From assembly GCF_963575615.1 (NCBI RefSeq), contig NZ_CAUYTL010000048.1, forward strand, positions 1-16,869: a stretch of DNA of 16,869 bases. The letters are read 5' to 3'. The stretch comes from Listeria_A hofi (lineage in GTDB: Bacteria; Bacillota; Bacilli; Lactobacillales; Listeriaceae). The notes beneath the pieces were generated by a model. The model was given only the letters and a program-made list of their open reading frames with translations, had not been told where the DNA came from and ran no database searches. This document shows, one piece after another, positions 1-7,231 of this stretch (its first letter is position 1; the number at the start of each line of letters is the position of its first letter). Both the position numbers and the translations under genes were made by a program.

Positions 1-19
1 TCATTGTATCAAAAAAGAA

Positions 20-63
20 AAACTGTATAAACAATGAACTAAGATTCATTATTTACACAGTTT
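20..63 (-). terminator. Rho-independent terminator of the small minus-strand ORF
   Basis: A 19-bp near-perfect inverted repeat has arms at 20-38 and 45-63 and a 6-nt loop at 39-44. The two imperfect positions can be G-U pairs. Read on the minus strand, the stem is followed at once by TTTCTTTTTT. The stop codon of the small ORF at 39-113 lies inside the loop, so the last third of that ORF is the terminator stem itself. Confidence 0.8.
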
Positions 64-113
64 ATTTTACACTCCCACAAAAGCATTAGCTCTATTGCCA
101 CACTAACTTCCAT
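39..113 (-). pseudogene. Truncated holin-like (Hol_Tox/TxpA-BsrG type) toxin ORF
   Basis: A 24-codon ORF starts with ATG at 113, 4 nt after a near-ideal Shine-Dalgarno (GGAGGTGA, complement of 118-125). Its first residues, MEVSVAIELMLLW, resemble the N-terminus of putative holin-like type I toxins (Hol_Tox family, relatives of TxpA and BsrG), which go on into one hydrophobic membrane helix and a lysine-rich tail. Here the helix is missing: the frame passes into ECKINCVNNES, encoded by the terminator stem, and stops in the loop. The other two frames also close within a few codons, so no single-base frameshift restores a helix. An in-frame ATG at 167 would add 18 residues but has a poorer RBS. 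I read this as an internally deleted toxin gene that kept its promoter, RBS and terminator. The family call rests on about 13 residues and is tentative. Confidence 0.45.
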
Positions 114-225
114 ATTATCACCTCCACTCATATCGAATTGAATGAAGGAGCAAACAATCATAGGCATCACCTACAATCTTAATAGGATTTGCCAACTACT
201 CATAATATTTTACTTGTTAGATTCT

Positions 226-253
226 ATTATACATTAAACCCGCACAAAAACAA
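226..253 (-). promoter_or_regulatory. Sigma-A type promoter of the small minus-strand ORF
   Basis: Reading the minus strand, TTGTTT (complement of 248-253) is followed after 16 nt by a perfect TATAAT (complement of 226-231). Transcription would begin near 219, giving a leader of about 105 nt before the ATG at 113. No other gene lies between this promoter and the terminator at 20-63, so the unit is monocistronic. Confidence 0.6.
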
Positions 254-277
254 CTCTAAATGAGTGTTTTTGAGTGT

Positions 278-319
278 AAATAAACGCGATGTCTCGAGTA
301 GTGGACATCGCGTTTATTT
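278..319 (-). terminator. Terminator of yebC
   Basis: A perfect 16-bp inverted repeat (arms 278-293 and 304-319, 10-nt loop) begins 10 nt downstream of the yebC stop codon. On the minus strand the 3' arm ends in GTTTATTT. The T-run is short, but stem length and position fit a terminator. The symmetry could also let it act on plus-strand transcription. Confidence 0.75.
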
Positions 320-328
320 TGCAGGAAT

Positions 329-1048
329 TTACTCTCCCAAATCTACATTATGATACACTTTCTGTACATCTTCTAAGTCTTCCAGTGCATCCAGCATTTT
401 CTCGAATTTCACTAAATCATCGCCATCTAATGTCACTTCATTTTGCGCAATCATTTCAATTTCTGCTACTGTGAACTCTTCGATGCCAGTTGCTTTCAAT
501 GCTTCTTGTACGCTATGGAAATCTTCTGGTTCAGCATAAACAATCGCTTGGCCATCTTCATCTACTACATCTCGAACATCAATATCGGCTTCCATCAATG
601 ATTCTAACAATTCGTCAGCGTCTTTATCAGGGATTCCGAAAATTGCTGTGTTATCAAACATGTAGGCCACAGAACCACTTACGCCCATGTTGCCGCCATT
701 TTTACTGTAAGCTGCGCGGACATCTGATGCTGTGCGGTTTACATTGTTTGTTAAGGCATCCACAATCACCATCGAACCGTTGGGGCCAAAGCCTTCGTAA
801 CGTAACTCGGAATAATTTTCATCGCCTGTTCCTTTTGCTTTCTCGATAGCGCGATCAATGATGTGTTTCGGTACGTTGTATGTTTTGGCGCGTTCAATAA
901 CGAAGCGCAGTTTTTGGTTGGAATGGGGATCTGGATCGCCTTGTTTTGCGGCTACATAAATTTCAACCCCGAATTTTGCGTAAATACGACTGTTATTTGC
1001 GTCTTTTGATGCTTTCTTTTCTTTAATATTTGCCCATTTGCGGCCCAT
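329..1048 (-). CDS. yebC: YebC/PmpR-family regulator, YeeI/YeeN-type paralog
   Basis: This 239-residue protein spans the full length of the YebC/PmpR/TACO1 family (about 240 aa). Its N-terminus, MGRKWANIKEKKASKD, marks the YeeI/YeeN subgroup; the other subgroup begins MAGHSKW. Family hallmarks follow in order: a helical N-terminal domain with GDPDPHSNQKLRFVIERAK (about residues 37-55), the signature YEGFGPNGSMVIVD (about 84-97), GGNMGVSGSVAYMF (about 118-131), and an acidic C-terminal part ending in DLEDVQKVYHNVDLGE. Members are cytoplasmic; some bind DNA as regulators, and others have been linked to relief of ribosome stalling at proline-rich stretches, so the role of this copy cannot be fixed from sequence. 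The start at 1048 is preceded by GAGAGTGG on the minus strand. The gene is monocistronic, with its own promoter at 1093-1121 and terminator at 278-319. Confidence 0.95.
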   Translation of the reverse strand: MGRKWANIKEKKASKDANNSRIYAKFGVEIYVAAKQGDPDPHSNQKLRFVIERAKTYNVPKHIIDRAIEKAKGTGDENYSELRYEGFGPNGSMVIVDALTNNVNRTASDVRAAYSKNGGNMGVSGSVAYMFDNTAIFGIPDKDADELLESLMEADIDVRDVVDEDGQAIVYAEPEDFHSVQEALKATGIEEFTVAEIEMIAQNEVTLDGDDLVKFEKMLDALEDLEDVQKVYHNVDLGE

Positions 1049-1092
1049 ATTACCACTCTCTTTCTGATTAGGAGTTTCGCTTACTCTGTTTC

Positions 1093-1121
1093 ATTATAAA
1101 TGTATTATGCGGATTTGTTAA
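1093..1121 (-). promoter_or_regulatory. Sigma-A promoter of yebC
   Basis: On the minus strand TTAACA (complement of 1116-1121) is separated by exactly 17 nt from TATAAT (complement of 1093-1098). Both hexamers are near consensus and lie about 45 nt upstream of the yebC ATG, giving a leader of roughly 40 nt. Confidence 0.8.
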
Positions 1122-1258
1122 GTGGAGATGTGTAATTAATTCCTATTTGTTAATTTTAGGATTGAAAAAAATGGATGTAAGTACTGGTAATAGGGGAGTT
1201 AGGGTCATTGTGGACATTGTAAGTCCATATACCCAGATTTGAGATTATTTATTTTGAA

Positions 1259-1272
1259 TGTAATCGCGTACA
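1259..1272 (+). promoter_or_regulatory. cre-like palindrome upstream of the adhesin promoter
   Basis: TGTAATCGCGTACA matches the CcpA cre consensus TGWNANCGNTNWCA at 13 of 14 positions. Its reverse complement, TGTACGCGATTACA, differs at only two positions from the cre match at 8828-8841 before the sugar-binding-protein gene. The centre lies about 57 nt before the expected start of the 1287-1316 promoter, upstream of the -35. CcpA activates some promoters from comparable positions. Binding is inferred only. Confidence 0.35.
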
Positions 1273-1286
1273 GTTTAGTCACAAAA

Positions 1287-1316
1287 TTGACAAATGGCGT
1301 ATAGATGCGCTTTAAT
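1287..1316 (+). promoter_or_regulatory. Putative promoter of the adhesin gene
   Basis: A perfect -35 TTGACA (1287-1292) and TTTAAT (1311-1316, five of six consensus bases) are 18 nt apart. Transcription would start near 1323, leaving a leader of about 200 nt before the ATG at 1530. The -10 hexamer is the end of a GCGCTTTAAT motif repeated at 1327-1336. Confidence 0.5.
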
Positions 1317-1514
1317 CGGGCTTTAGGCGCTTTAATAATGTAAAGTGTGAAAAACATTACAATATTCTCATTTTGGTTAGAAGCACTAGTTTTTGCAGGT
1401 GTTTAGGTGTAGACTAGCTTTATTAAGAATGATGATACTTCTTCTTCATTCATGCGGGTTCTAATTACATATTCGGTTGCTTGGTCATGTGTAAGTCGGG
1501 GATTTGGATTCATT

Positions 1515-1522
1515 GGAAGGGG
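1515..1522 (+). promoter_or_regulatory. RBS that fixes the adhesin start at 1530
   Basis: GGAAGGGG lies 7 nt before the ATG at 1530, which opens a typical signal peptide (MKKIFSLLAS). The frame stays open to an ATG at 1452, but that start has no purine-rich site and would add 26 residues ahead of the signal peptide. Confidence 0.8.
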
Positions 1523-1529
1523 AATTAGG

Positions 1530-4500
1530 ATGAAAAAGATTTTTAGTCTTTTAGCATCTTTTCTCTTGATACTACAAATGTTTTTACCGCAAGTGGTTTC
1601 TGCACAGGCAACGGATGATATAAAAGAGGAGAACGGTGTTACATTAACGAATGTCATTGTGAAAGAAGGAGCAAGTGATTATACGGTTATGGGTTCGATG
1701 AGGAATGATACGGAGGACGCGATAACCGGTGAGATAACCATTTCTGAAAACTTGGAGCTATCGATGTTAGATGATGGTGCTATTTTTGATGGGAATAAGC
1801 AAGAGATTGGTAAGTATACTTTGAATGGAAATGTAGTTTCGTTTTCGATTTCAGCTAAAATGAATACAGTTTTTAATTTTCGGATTGCGGGTTCGTATGA
1901 CGGGAAAGTGGACAAGGCTACGTTTTCAGATGGAACGCATGTGATTTCGAGGAATATCGGAAAGGTTGATGAGGAAACTCTAAAGTCTGATGTGCCGGTG
2001 CAAAAACCAGATGTGAAACAGCAGATAAAGACTGAGGCGCCAGTTTTAAAAGAGGGACCGCAGGATTTGAAAGATATATTTGCTTCACTTGGGTATGCAG
2101 AGCAGGATCAGTCGATTTTGTCGGACATGGTTGTGACGTATACGAATAAGGATGGCGAGGTTGTGACAGAGCCTACCGTTGATGATCGGATTCATTTTGC
2201 ATTTGATTGGCGTATTCCTGATGATGTTGGGGCGCTTGTGAACGAGGGTGATTATTATACGTTTGAATTGCCGGATAACGTAAAAGTTGCTCAAAATATG
2301 ACGATTGATCTGGGGGAATATGGGAAGGCAGTCGTTAATAAAGATGGCACGGTAACAATAACGTTTACGGACGCTGTGAAAGGTAGCTCGGATGTGCATG
2401 GGACGCTTCATTTTGAGGCAGGCTTTGATGAGAATGTGATTGATGGACCAGGTGACACAACGATAAAAGTTCCTGGTGAGGAGAAATTGCCAAGCACCGA
2501 AGTGACGATTAAGCCTAAAGCCGGCGCTACGATTGATAAGGACGGGTATTTTGATAAGGTTCAGAATCCAGATTATGTGATTTGGAATGTTGATATTAAT
2601 AAGGCGATGGATACGATTGAAAATGCGCACGTGACGGAGGCATTGCCGGATGGTTTGACGTTTGATTCGGTTCAGGTTTATCAGGTGGATGTGGATTTAC
2701 GCGGAAACGTGATTGCGGGTAGTGAAAAATTGGTGACAACAGGCTATCAGGTGGATGCTGATGGGAATGTGACGTTTACAGATTCTATCGATGGTGCGTA
2801 TCGACTTGTTTATAAAACAACGATTCAGGAGGATAAGAAACCGCTCGATGGTGGTAAAGTTAAATTTGAGAATCGTGCGACTCTGAGTGGTAAAGATGTG
2901 GAGGATGTGACGGCTACTGCTACGGTGGAAGCGAGCTACGGGAAAATTTTAAGTAAATCATCAACGAATTATGATCCGAATAAGCAAGTGTTTGAATGGA
3001 CGATTAAGTATAATTATGGTGAAAAACATATTGATCAGAGTGATGCGGTGTTGACGGATACATTCGGCTCGGAGCGGATGGTGTTGCTCACGGATTCGGT
3101 TAGATTGTACAACGTGACATTTAATCAAGATGGGAAGGAAGTCCAAGGTGCCGAGCTTGTTGCGGGTAAGGACTATGAGTTGATTGAGACGGAGAAAGGT
3201 TTTGAGATTCGCTTTTTACATGATGTGGACGGCGGCGTAAAAATTAAATACAAGACTGGTATTGATGGGCATATTGACGAGGATATAAACGTGTCAAATG
3301 GTGTTGATATTAGCACTGGTCAACATGGTGGGTCGACAGGGACGGTGTATCAGCAGAATTTGGTGAAAAAACTGGGTGCTGTGGATTATGATAACAAGAC
3401 AGTTGCCTGGAACATTGATGTAAATAAAAATCATTATGTGATGAAAAATTGGAAACTAACGGACAAATTGAGTGACGGTTTGACCTTACTTCCAGATACG
3501 ATGAAGGTTTATGATGTGGACGCGAAGTACGAGCTTGTAGTGGGTAAGGATTATGAGCTTGTATATAATAAGAACGAAAACGAGTTTACGCTTGAATTTT
3601 TGAATGGGTATAAAGAGGAGACGACTCATGCGTTCACGATATCGTATAGTACGACGTTTAACACGCAATGGGTAGACAAGGTAGATCAGGATAAGACTTT
3701 CAAAAATAAGGCTTCATCGGCTTGGTTGGATGAGTTTGGTGGCCCGCATGAGAGTCATGATGATGCGACATTTGATCCGAACAAACCTGCGAAATACAAT
3801 GGGTTTAAAAATGGTTCTTACAATGCGCAAACGCGTCTTATTACGTGGGAAATTGGGATTAACTATGATGGCACGGATTTAGATAATGCCCAAATTATTG
3901 ATCCGATTTTAGGCAATCAGCAATTCGTGAAGGGTTCTGTGAAGATTTATCATTATACAGTGAATTCAGATGGTTCGATTGCCAAAGGTCAGGAAGTTAG
4001 TGATACGTCTGATTTTGTGATTAATGAGCCTTCGAAGCGTAACAATAATACGTTGACGGTGAACTTCCCGCATGGAGAATCTGCGATGTATCTCGTGGAC
4101 TTCCAAACGAGTGTGGAAGGGCAATTGGTTGCTGCGAATTATAAAAACGATGCAGTTTTCAAGAATAATGATTATCCAGATCATACGCTTAGCGCGGAGG
4201 TTTCGGTTACACACGGTGGAAAGTTGGCCGTGAAATCGGGTGAACAGGATGAGGATGGATTTGTGAATTGGAAAGTAACAGTGAATCCTAGTTTGTCACA
4301 AGTGGATGATGTTGTTGTAACGGATCGCCCATCTCCGAACCAATCGATTGATTTGGATTCCGTTGTTATTTTGGGTACGCTTGTGAAATCAGATGGGACA
4401 CTGGAAACAAATGATCGAAATTCATTGGTGGAAGGCACGGATTATACAGTTGAGTTAACCACGGATAATGAAACAGGGCAACAAGAGCTGAAAATTAGTT

Positions 4501-6314
4501 TTGCGAATCAATTGAACGAGGCGTATGTTATCAAATACCGCACGATGGTTCTGATGACTGGAAATAAAGATAAGGTTTCCAATGATGTTAAAATTACAGG
4601 CAATCACGAGGAGCAAGTAATTGGCGGTGATAATACCGAAGTTGATGTAATCGTGTCAGAAGGCGGTGGCACAGCAGTTGGCACGAAAGGTAGCATTTCT
4701 TTTGAAAAAGTTAATGGGGAAGACCAAGCGCTGCAAAATGCTAAATTTGAACTGCGAGATAAAAATGACCAACTTGTTATTCGTACTGGCACAGTCGATC
4801 AAAATGGAAAACTAACGTTTGGTAATTTGCCATATGGAACGTATATTTTGAAGGAAATTGAAGCGCCAGATGGTTATAGCGTTTCGGAGGAACTCGCGAA
4901 CGGGAAAAAAGTGACGATTTCTAAAGACAGTAGTCGCGCAAATATTTTTGAAAAGCTAGTAAACAGCCCGAATAAGGTGACGCTGACGAAACAAAATGGA
5001 GAACATGAAGCTTTAGCCGGAGCCGTTTTCAAATTGCAGTGGCAAGTTGGTGATTCGTGGATTGATATTCGCCCAGATGAAAGCTATACGAGCGATGCTA
5101 ACGGTAAATTAGAAGTGGATGGGCTTATGCCAGCGAATTATCGATTTATTGAAATAGCAGCACCAAATGGTTATATTATCAATAGTGACCCGATTCCTTT
5201 TAGCGTTGAAAAAGCAGCGACAGGTGTGATTCCTGATGTTACAGTGGGTCCTTTTATAAATTATCAAGGTAGCGCGCTCCTTGTGAAAAAAGGCGATGAT
5301 GGGAAATTGCTGCCGGGAGCGATATTCAAAGTGGTGGATGCATCGGGTGAAACGGTGCAAGATAACCTTGTGACAGACGATGATGGGCAAGTCGAAGTAA
5401 TGGATTTAGCGCCTGGTGATTACCGGTTTATTGAGACTAAAGCACCTGATGGCTATATTTTAGACACGACGCCAAAAGCCTTTACGATAAAGGGCAGAGT
5501 GGATGGAAAACCGGAAAAAGTTGAAGTCGGCGAAGTTGTGAATTATAAAGGTCAGGCTGTGTTGCATAAACGAGATGCAGCAGGCGATGCGCTAGAAGGG
5601 GCGGTTTTTGAGCTTTTAGATAAAGAAGGGAATAGGTTACATGAGGTGACGTCGGATGAAAATGGTGCTGTTACTCTGAACAATCTGGAGCCAGGCGATT
5701 ATCAGTTAGTGGAAATTCTAGCACCGGCGGGATATTTATTAAATGAACAGCCTATTTTATTCAACATCAAGCCAAGTAGTGATGGAATACCAAAAGTTTT
5801 AGATTTGGGCGTATTTGTGAATTATCAAGGCGCTGTAGTATTAACAAAAACAGATATGAACAATCGACCTTTGGCAGGAGCAGAGTTTGACCTAATAGGT
5901 AAAGATGAGGACGTAGTTGCTAGTAAATTAATATCAAATAGCGATGGCAAAATAGAAGTGTCCGATTTGGCACCAGGTAATTACTACTTTGTTGAAACGA
6001 AAGCACCTGCGGGATATGAAATTGATAGCAAGCCGATTCATTTCACGATAGCAGACACAGCAATGGGCGAGCCAGAAAAATTCGAAATCAGTTTTTCCAA
6101 TCATAAAATTCCAGAGAAAGTGACGCCGCCTGATAACAAAAATCCGAAAGTGAATGAGAAAGTAGTGATTCCGAATCATAAGAAGAAAGAGCCAGAGCAG
6201 TTAACAGGAAATTCTAAACTACCAGCAACAGGTGATACAAATACTGAATCAGGATGGCTTGTTTTGACAGGTGCGGTCATGCTTGCAGGTTTATTACGAT
6301 ACAATAAAAAGTAA
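1530..6314 (+). CDS. Sortase-anchored MSCRAMM-like adhesin with Cna-A-like and CnaB/SpaA domains
   Basis: This 1594-residue surface protein begins with a signal peptide (cleavage likely after VSA, residues 23-25; no YSIRK motif). A small beta-rich region (about 28-150) and an SdrG/collagen-adhesin-like domain (about 175-325) follow. Next come five Cna-A-like repeats of about 140 residues, beginning near 333, 471, 612, 755 and 896. Repeats 2-5 each carry an N-terminal Lys, a central Asp in LTDTF/LTDKL/IIDPI/VTDRP contexts and a late Asn (VSNGV, FKNKA, YKNDA, VSNDV), the usual isopeptide pattern. Five CnaB/SpaA repeats start near 1054, 1148, 1248, 1342 and 1435, each with Lys, the Glu of an E-x-x-AP-x-GY motif and a final Asn. 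A Lys/Pro-rich linker leads to LPATG (1564-1568), a membrane helix and RYNKK. Sortase A should link it to peptidoglycan. The ligand is unknown; collagen binding should not be assumed from the fold. No sortase gene is nearby and the gene stands alone. Confidence 0.93.
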   Translation: MKKIFSLLASFLLILQMFLPQVVSAQATDDIKEENGVTLTNVIVKEGASDYTVMGSMRNDTEDAITGEITISENLELSMLDDGAIFDGNKQEIGKYTLNGNVVSFSISAKMNTVFNFRIAGSYDGKVDKATFSDGTHVISRNIGKVDEETLKSDVPVQKPDVKQQIKTEAPVLKEGPQDLKDIFASLGYAEQDQSILSDMVVTYTNKDGEVVTEPTVDDRIHFAFDWRIPDDVGALVNEGDYYTFELPDNVKVAQNMTIDLGEYGKAVVNKDGTVTITFTDAVKGSSDVHGTLHFEAGFDENVIDGPGDTTIKVPGEEKLPSTEVTIKPKAGATIDKDGYFDKVQNPDYVIWNVDINKAMDTIENAHVTEALPDGLTFDSVQVYQVDVDLRGNVIAGSEKLVTTGYQVDADGNVTFTDSIDGAYRLVYKTTIQEDKKPLDGGKVKFENRATLSGKDVEDVTATATVEASYGKILSKSSTNYDPNKQVFEWTIKYNYGEKHIDQSDAVLTDTFGSERMVLLTDSVRLYNVTFNQDGKEVQGAELVAGKDYELIETEKGFEIRFLHDVDGGVKIKYKTGIDGHIDEDINVSNGVDISTGQHGGSTGTVYQQNLVKKLGAVDYDNKTVAWNIDVNKNHYVMKNWKLTDKLSDGLTLLPDTMKVYDVDAKYELVVGKDYELVYNKNENEFTLEFLNGYKEETTHAFTISYSTTFNTQWVDKVDQDKTFKNKASSAWLDEFGGPHESHDDATFDPNKPAKYNGFKNGSYNAQTRLITWEIGINYDGTDLDNAQIIDPILGNQQFVKGSVKIYHYTVNSDGSIAKGQEVSDTSDFVINEPSKRNNNTLTVNFPHGESAMYLVDFQTSVEGQLVAANYKNDAVFKNNDYPDHTLSAEVSVTHGGKLAVKSGEQDEDGFVNWKVTVNPSLSQVDDVVVTDRPSPNQSIDLDSVVILGTLVKSDGTLETNDRNSLVEGTDYTVELTTDNETGQQELKISFANQLNEAYVIKYRTMVLMTGNKDKVSNDVKITGNHEEQVIGGDNTEVDVIVSEGGGTAVGTKGSISFEKVNGEDQALQNAKFELRDKNDQLVIRTGTVDQNGKLTFGNLPYGTYILKEIEAPDGYSVSEELANGKKVTISKDSSRANIFEKLVNSPNKVTLTKQNGEHEALAGAVFKLQWQVGDSWIDIRPDESYTSDANGKLEVDGLMPANYRFIEIAAPNGYIINSDPIPFSVEKAATGVIPDVTVGPFINYQGSALLVKKGDDGKLLPGAIFKVVDASGETVQDNLVTDDDGQVEVMDLAPGDYRFIETKAPDGYILDTTPKAFTIKGRVDGKPEKVEVGEVVNYKGQAVLHKRDAAGDALEGAVFELLDKEGNRLHEVTSDENGAVTLNNLEPGDYQLVEILAPAGYLLNEQPILFNIKPSSDGIPKVLDLGVFVNYQGAVVLTKTDMNNRPLAGAEFDLIGKDEDVVASKLISNSDGKIEVSDLAPGNYYFVETKAPAGYEIDSKPIHFTIADTAMGEPEKFEISFSNHKIPEKVTPPDNKNPKVNEKVVIPNHKKKEPEQLTGNSKLPATGDTNTESGWLVLTGAVMLAGLLRYNKK
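6219..6233 (+). other. LPATG sortase sorting signal
   Basis: Codons for LPATG (residues 1564-1568) are followed by DTNTESG, a hydrophobic helix (WLVLTGAVMLAGLL) and the positive tail RYNKK: the three-part cell-wall sorting signal read by class A sortases, which cleave between Thr and Gly. Confidence 0.95.
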
Positions 6315-6357
6315 CGGGCAGATAAGTGATGTATGAATAATCACTATCTCGTAAATG

Positions 6358-6387
6358 AAGTGGCTGGGAAATCTGAACCAGCCACTT
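6358..6387 (+). terminator. Terminator of the adhesin gene
   Basis: A perfect 10-bp stem (AAGTGGCTGG, 6358-6367, and CCAGCCACTT, 6378-6387) with a 10-nt loop is followed by TCTT. It lies about 45 nt after the stop codon and before the promoter of the next gene. The T-run is short. Confidence 0.7.
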
Positions 6388-6496
6388 TCTTACGTCTAGT
6401 CAAGCATAAATGGTAAGTATAGCAAGAATACGTATCATTTATACGATATATAATCAGAAGATTATTATCAGCATGGAGTTCCGCATGATTTTGTAC

Positions 6497-6502
6497 TATA
6501 AT
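6497..6502 (+). promoter_or_regulatory. Putative -10 element for the zinc-ribbon gene
   Basis: A perfect TATAAT lies 32 nt before the ATG at 6535. The hexamer 17 nt upstream (TGGAGT) is a poor -35, so the promoter is likely weak or helped by a factor. It is the only good -10 between the adhesin terminator and this gene. Confidence 0.45.
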
Positions 6503-6534
6503 AGAAGTATAAAGTCGAATGGAGGAACTAAAAT

Positions 6535-6873
6535 ATGGCTGATTTGCCAAGATGTCCAGAATGTAATTCAGAATACACGTACGAAGATAGAGGTCTATTT
6601 ATTTGTCCAGAATGTGGTCATGAATGGTCTGTTGACGCGGCTGAAGCAAGTGATGACGTGAGGGTTGTTCGCGATTCTAATGGAAATGTTTTAACTGATG
6701 GCGATTCTATCACGGTGATTAAGGACTTGAAAGTAAAAGGAAGTTCATCCGTGGTCAAAATTGGAACGAAAGTCAAAAACATTCGTTTAGTAGAAGGCGA
6801 TCACGATATTGACTGTAAAATCGATGGTTTTGGACCGATGAAATTAAAATCAGAGTTTGTTAAGAAGCTTTGA
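6535..6873 (+). CDS. yjdM: PhnA/YjdM-family zinc-ribbon protein
   Basis: This 112-residue protein has the family's usual length and two parts. An N-terminal zinc ribbon carries C-P-E-C pairs at Cys7/Cys10 and Cys24/Cys27. A compact beta-rich C-terminal domain (about 43-112) carries VRDSNGNVL, the D-G-D-S-I-T-V-I-K-D-L-K-V-K-G stretch, and the conserved ending GFGPMKLKSEFVKK. It was named after the phosphonate (phn) operon of E. coli, but the family is widespread, is not needed for phosphonate breakdown, and has no settled function. No phosphonate genes are present here. GGAGGA (6521-6526) lies 8 nt before the start. The gene appears monocistronic, with transcription probably ending in the hairpin array that follows. 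Confidence 0.92.
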   Translation: MADLPRCPECNSEYTYEDRGLFICPECGHEWSVDAAEASDDVRVVRDSNGNVLTDGDSITVIKDLKVKGSSSVVKIGTKVKNIRLVEGDHDIDCKIDGFGPMKLKSEFVKKL

Positions 6874-7013
6874 TTTGAGTGAGGGGAGGCCGGGACAAAA
6901 CTCATTTTCACACAAAACTAAGCAAGGTAACACGAGCCCTTTTTTCGGGTAAGACGTGCATCTTGCTTTATACAAATCGAGCGAAAGCGTTTGTATTCCG
7001 GGGATTTGGAATG

Positions 7014-7085
7014 GATTAACCGTTCACTTTGTTCACGCTTATATTGGGACTGTAACTCATTTTATTCGAACATTCCCAACAAAGC
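7014..7085 (+). repeat. 72-nt hairpin unit, first copy
   Basis: This unit runs from GATTAACCGTTC to CCCAACAAAGC and is about nine-tenths identical to the unit at 7159-7231. It contains TTGGGACTGT (7044-7053), which pairs with ACATTCCCAA (7070-7079) at nine of ten positions. The loop includes AACTCATTT, also found after the first GGGAC at 6892. Confidence 0.8.
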
Positions 7086-7158
7086 AGGGAGGGAGTCGTA
7101 TTCCCGACTATGCAAGAAGTTAAGCGAAACTGTTCTTGTGTAGCAGAACCGGTGGATA

Positions 7159-7231
7159 GATTAACCGTTCCCTGCGTTCACGCTTATATTGGGACTGTAA
7201 CTCATTTCATTTCGAACAGTCCCAACAATGC
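7159..7231 (+). repeat. 72-nt hairpin unit, second copy
   Basis: This is the second copy of the 72-nt unit, 145 nt downstream of the first. Its arms, TTGGGACTGT (7189-7198) and ACAGTCCCAA (7216-7225), are perfectly complementary. Relative to copy 1 it differs by a few substitutions in GTTCCCTGCG and one inserted base in the loop. Confidence 0.8.

Larger units (their letters stand above)
1122..1529. other. Intergenic region between the yebC promoter and the adhesin gene
   Basis: This 408-nt stretch separates divergent genes. It holds a cre-like palindrome (1259-1272), a TTGACA/TTTAAT promoter (1287-1316), a GCGCTTTAAT direct repeat (1307-1316 and 1327-1336, period 20), a weak TAATGT/ACATTA inverted repeat near 1334-1357, and the adhesin RBS. 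A minus-strand reading frame (1517-1407) that does not look random is discussed among the findings. No RNA gene is recognisable. Confidence 0.6.

Noticed and set aside
1170..1241. Plus-strand 23-codon ORF starting at the ATG after a run of A residues
   Set aside because: There is no Shine-Dalgarno and no recognisable peptide; it is probably chance.
1334..1357. GlnR/TnrA-like site (TGTNA-N7-TNACA) before the adhesin
   Set aside because: The spacing is one base off and the second half-site lacks the required T; it is only a loose TAATGT/ACATTA inverted repeat.
1452..1529. Longer adhesin start at 1452 (26 extra residues)
   Set aside because: It has no RBS, and the extension would precede a textbook signal peptide. 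The ATG at 1530 has GGAAGGGG at the right distance.
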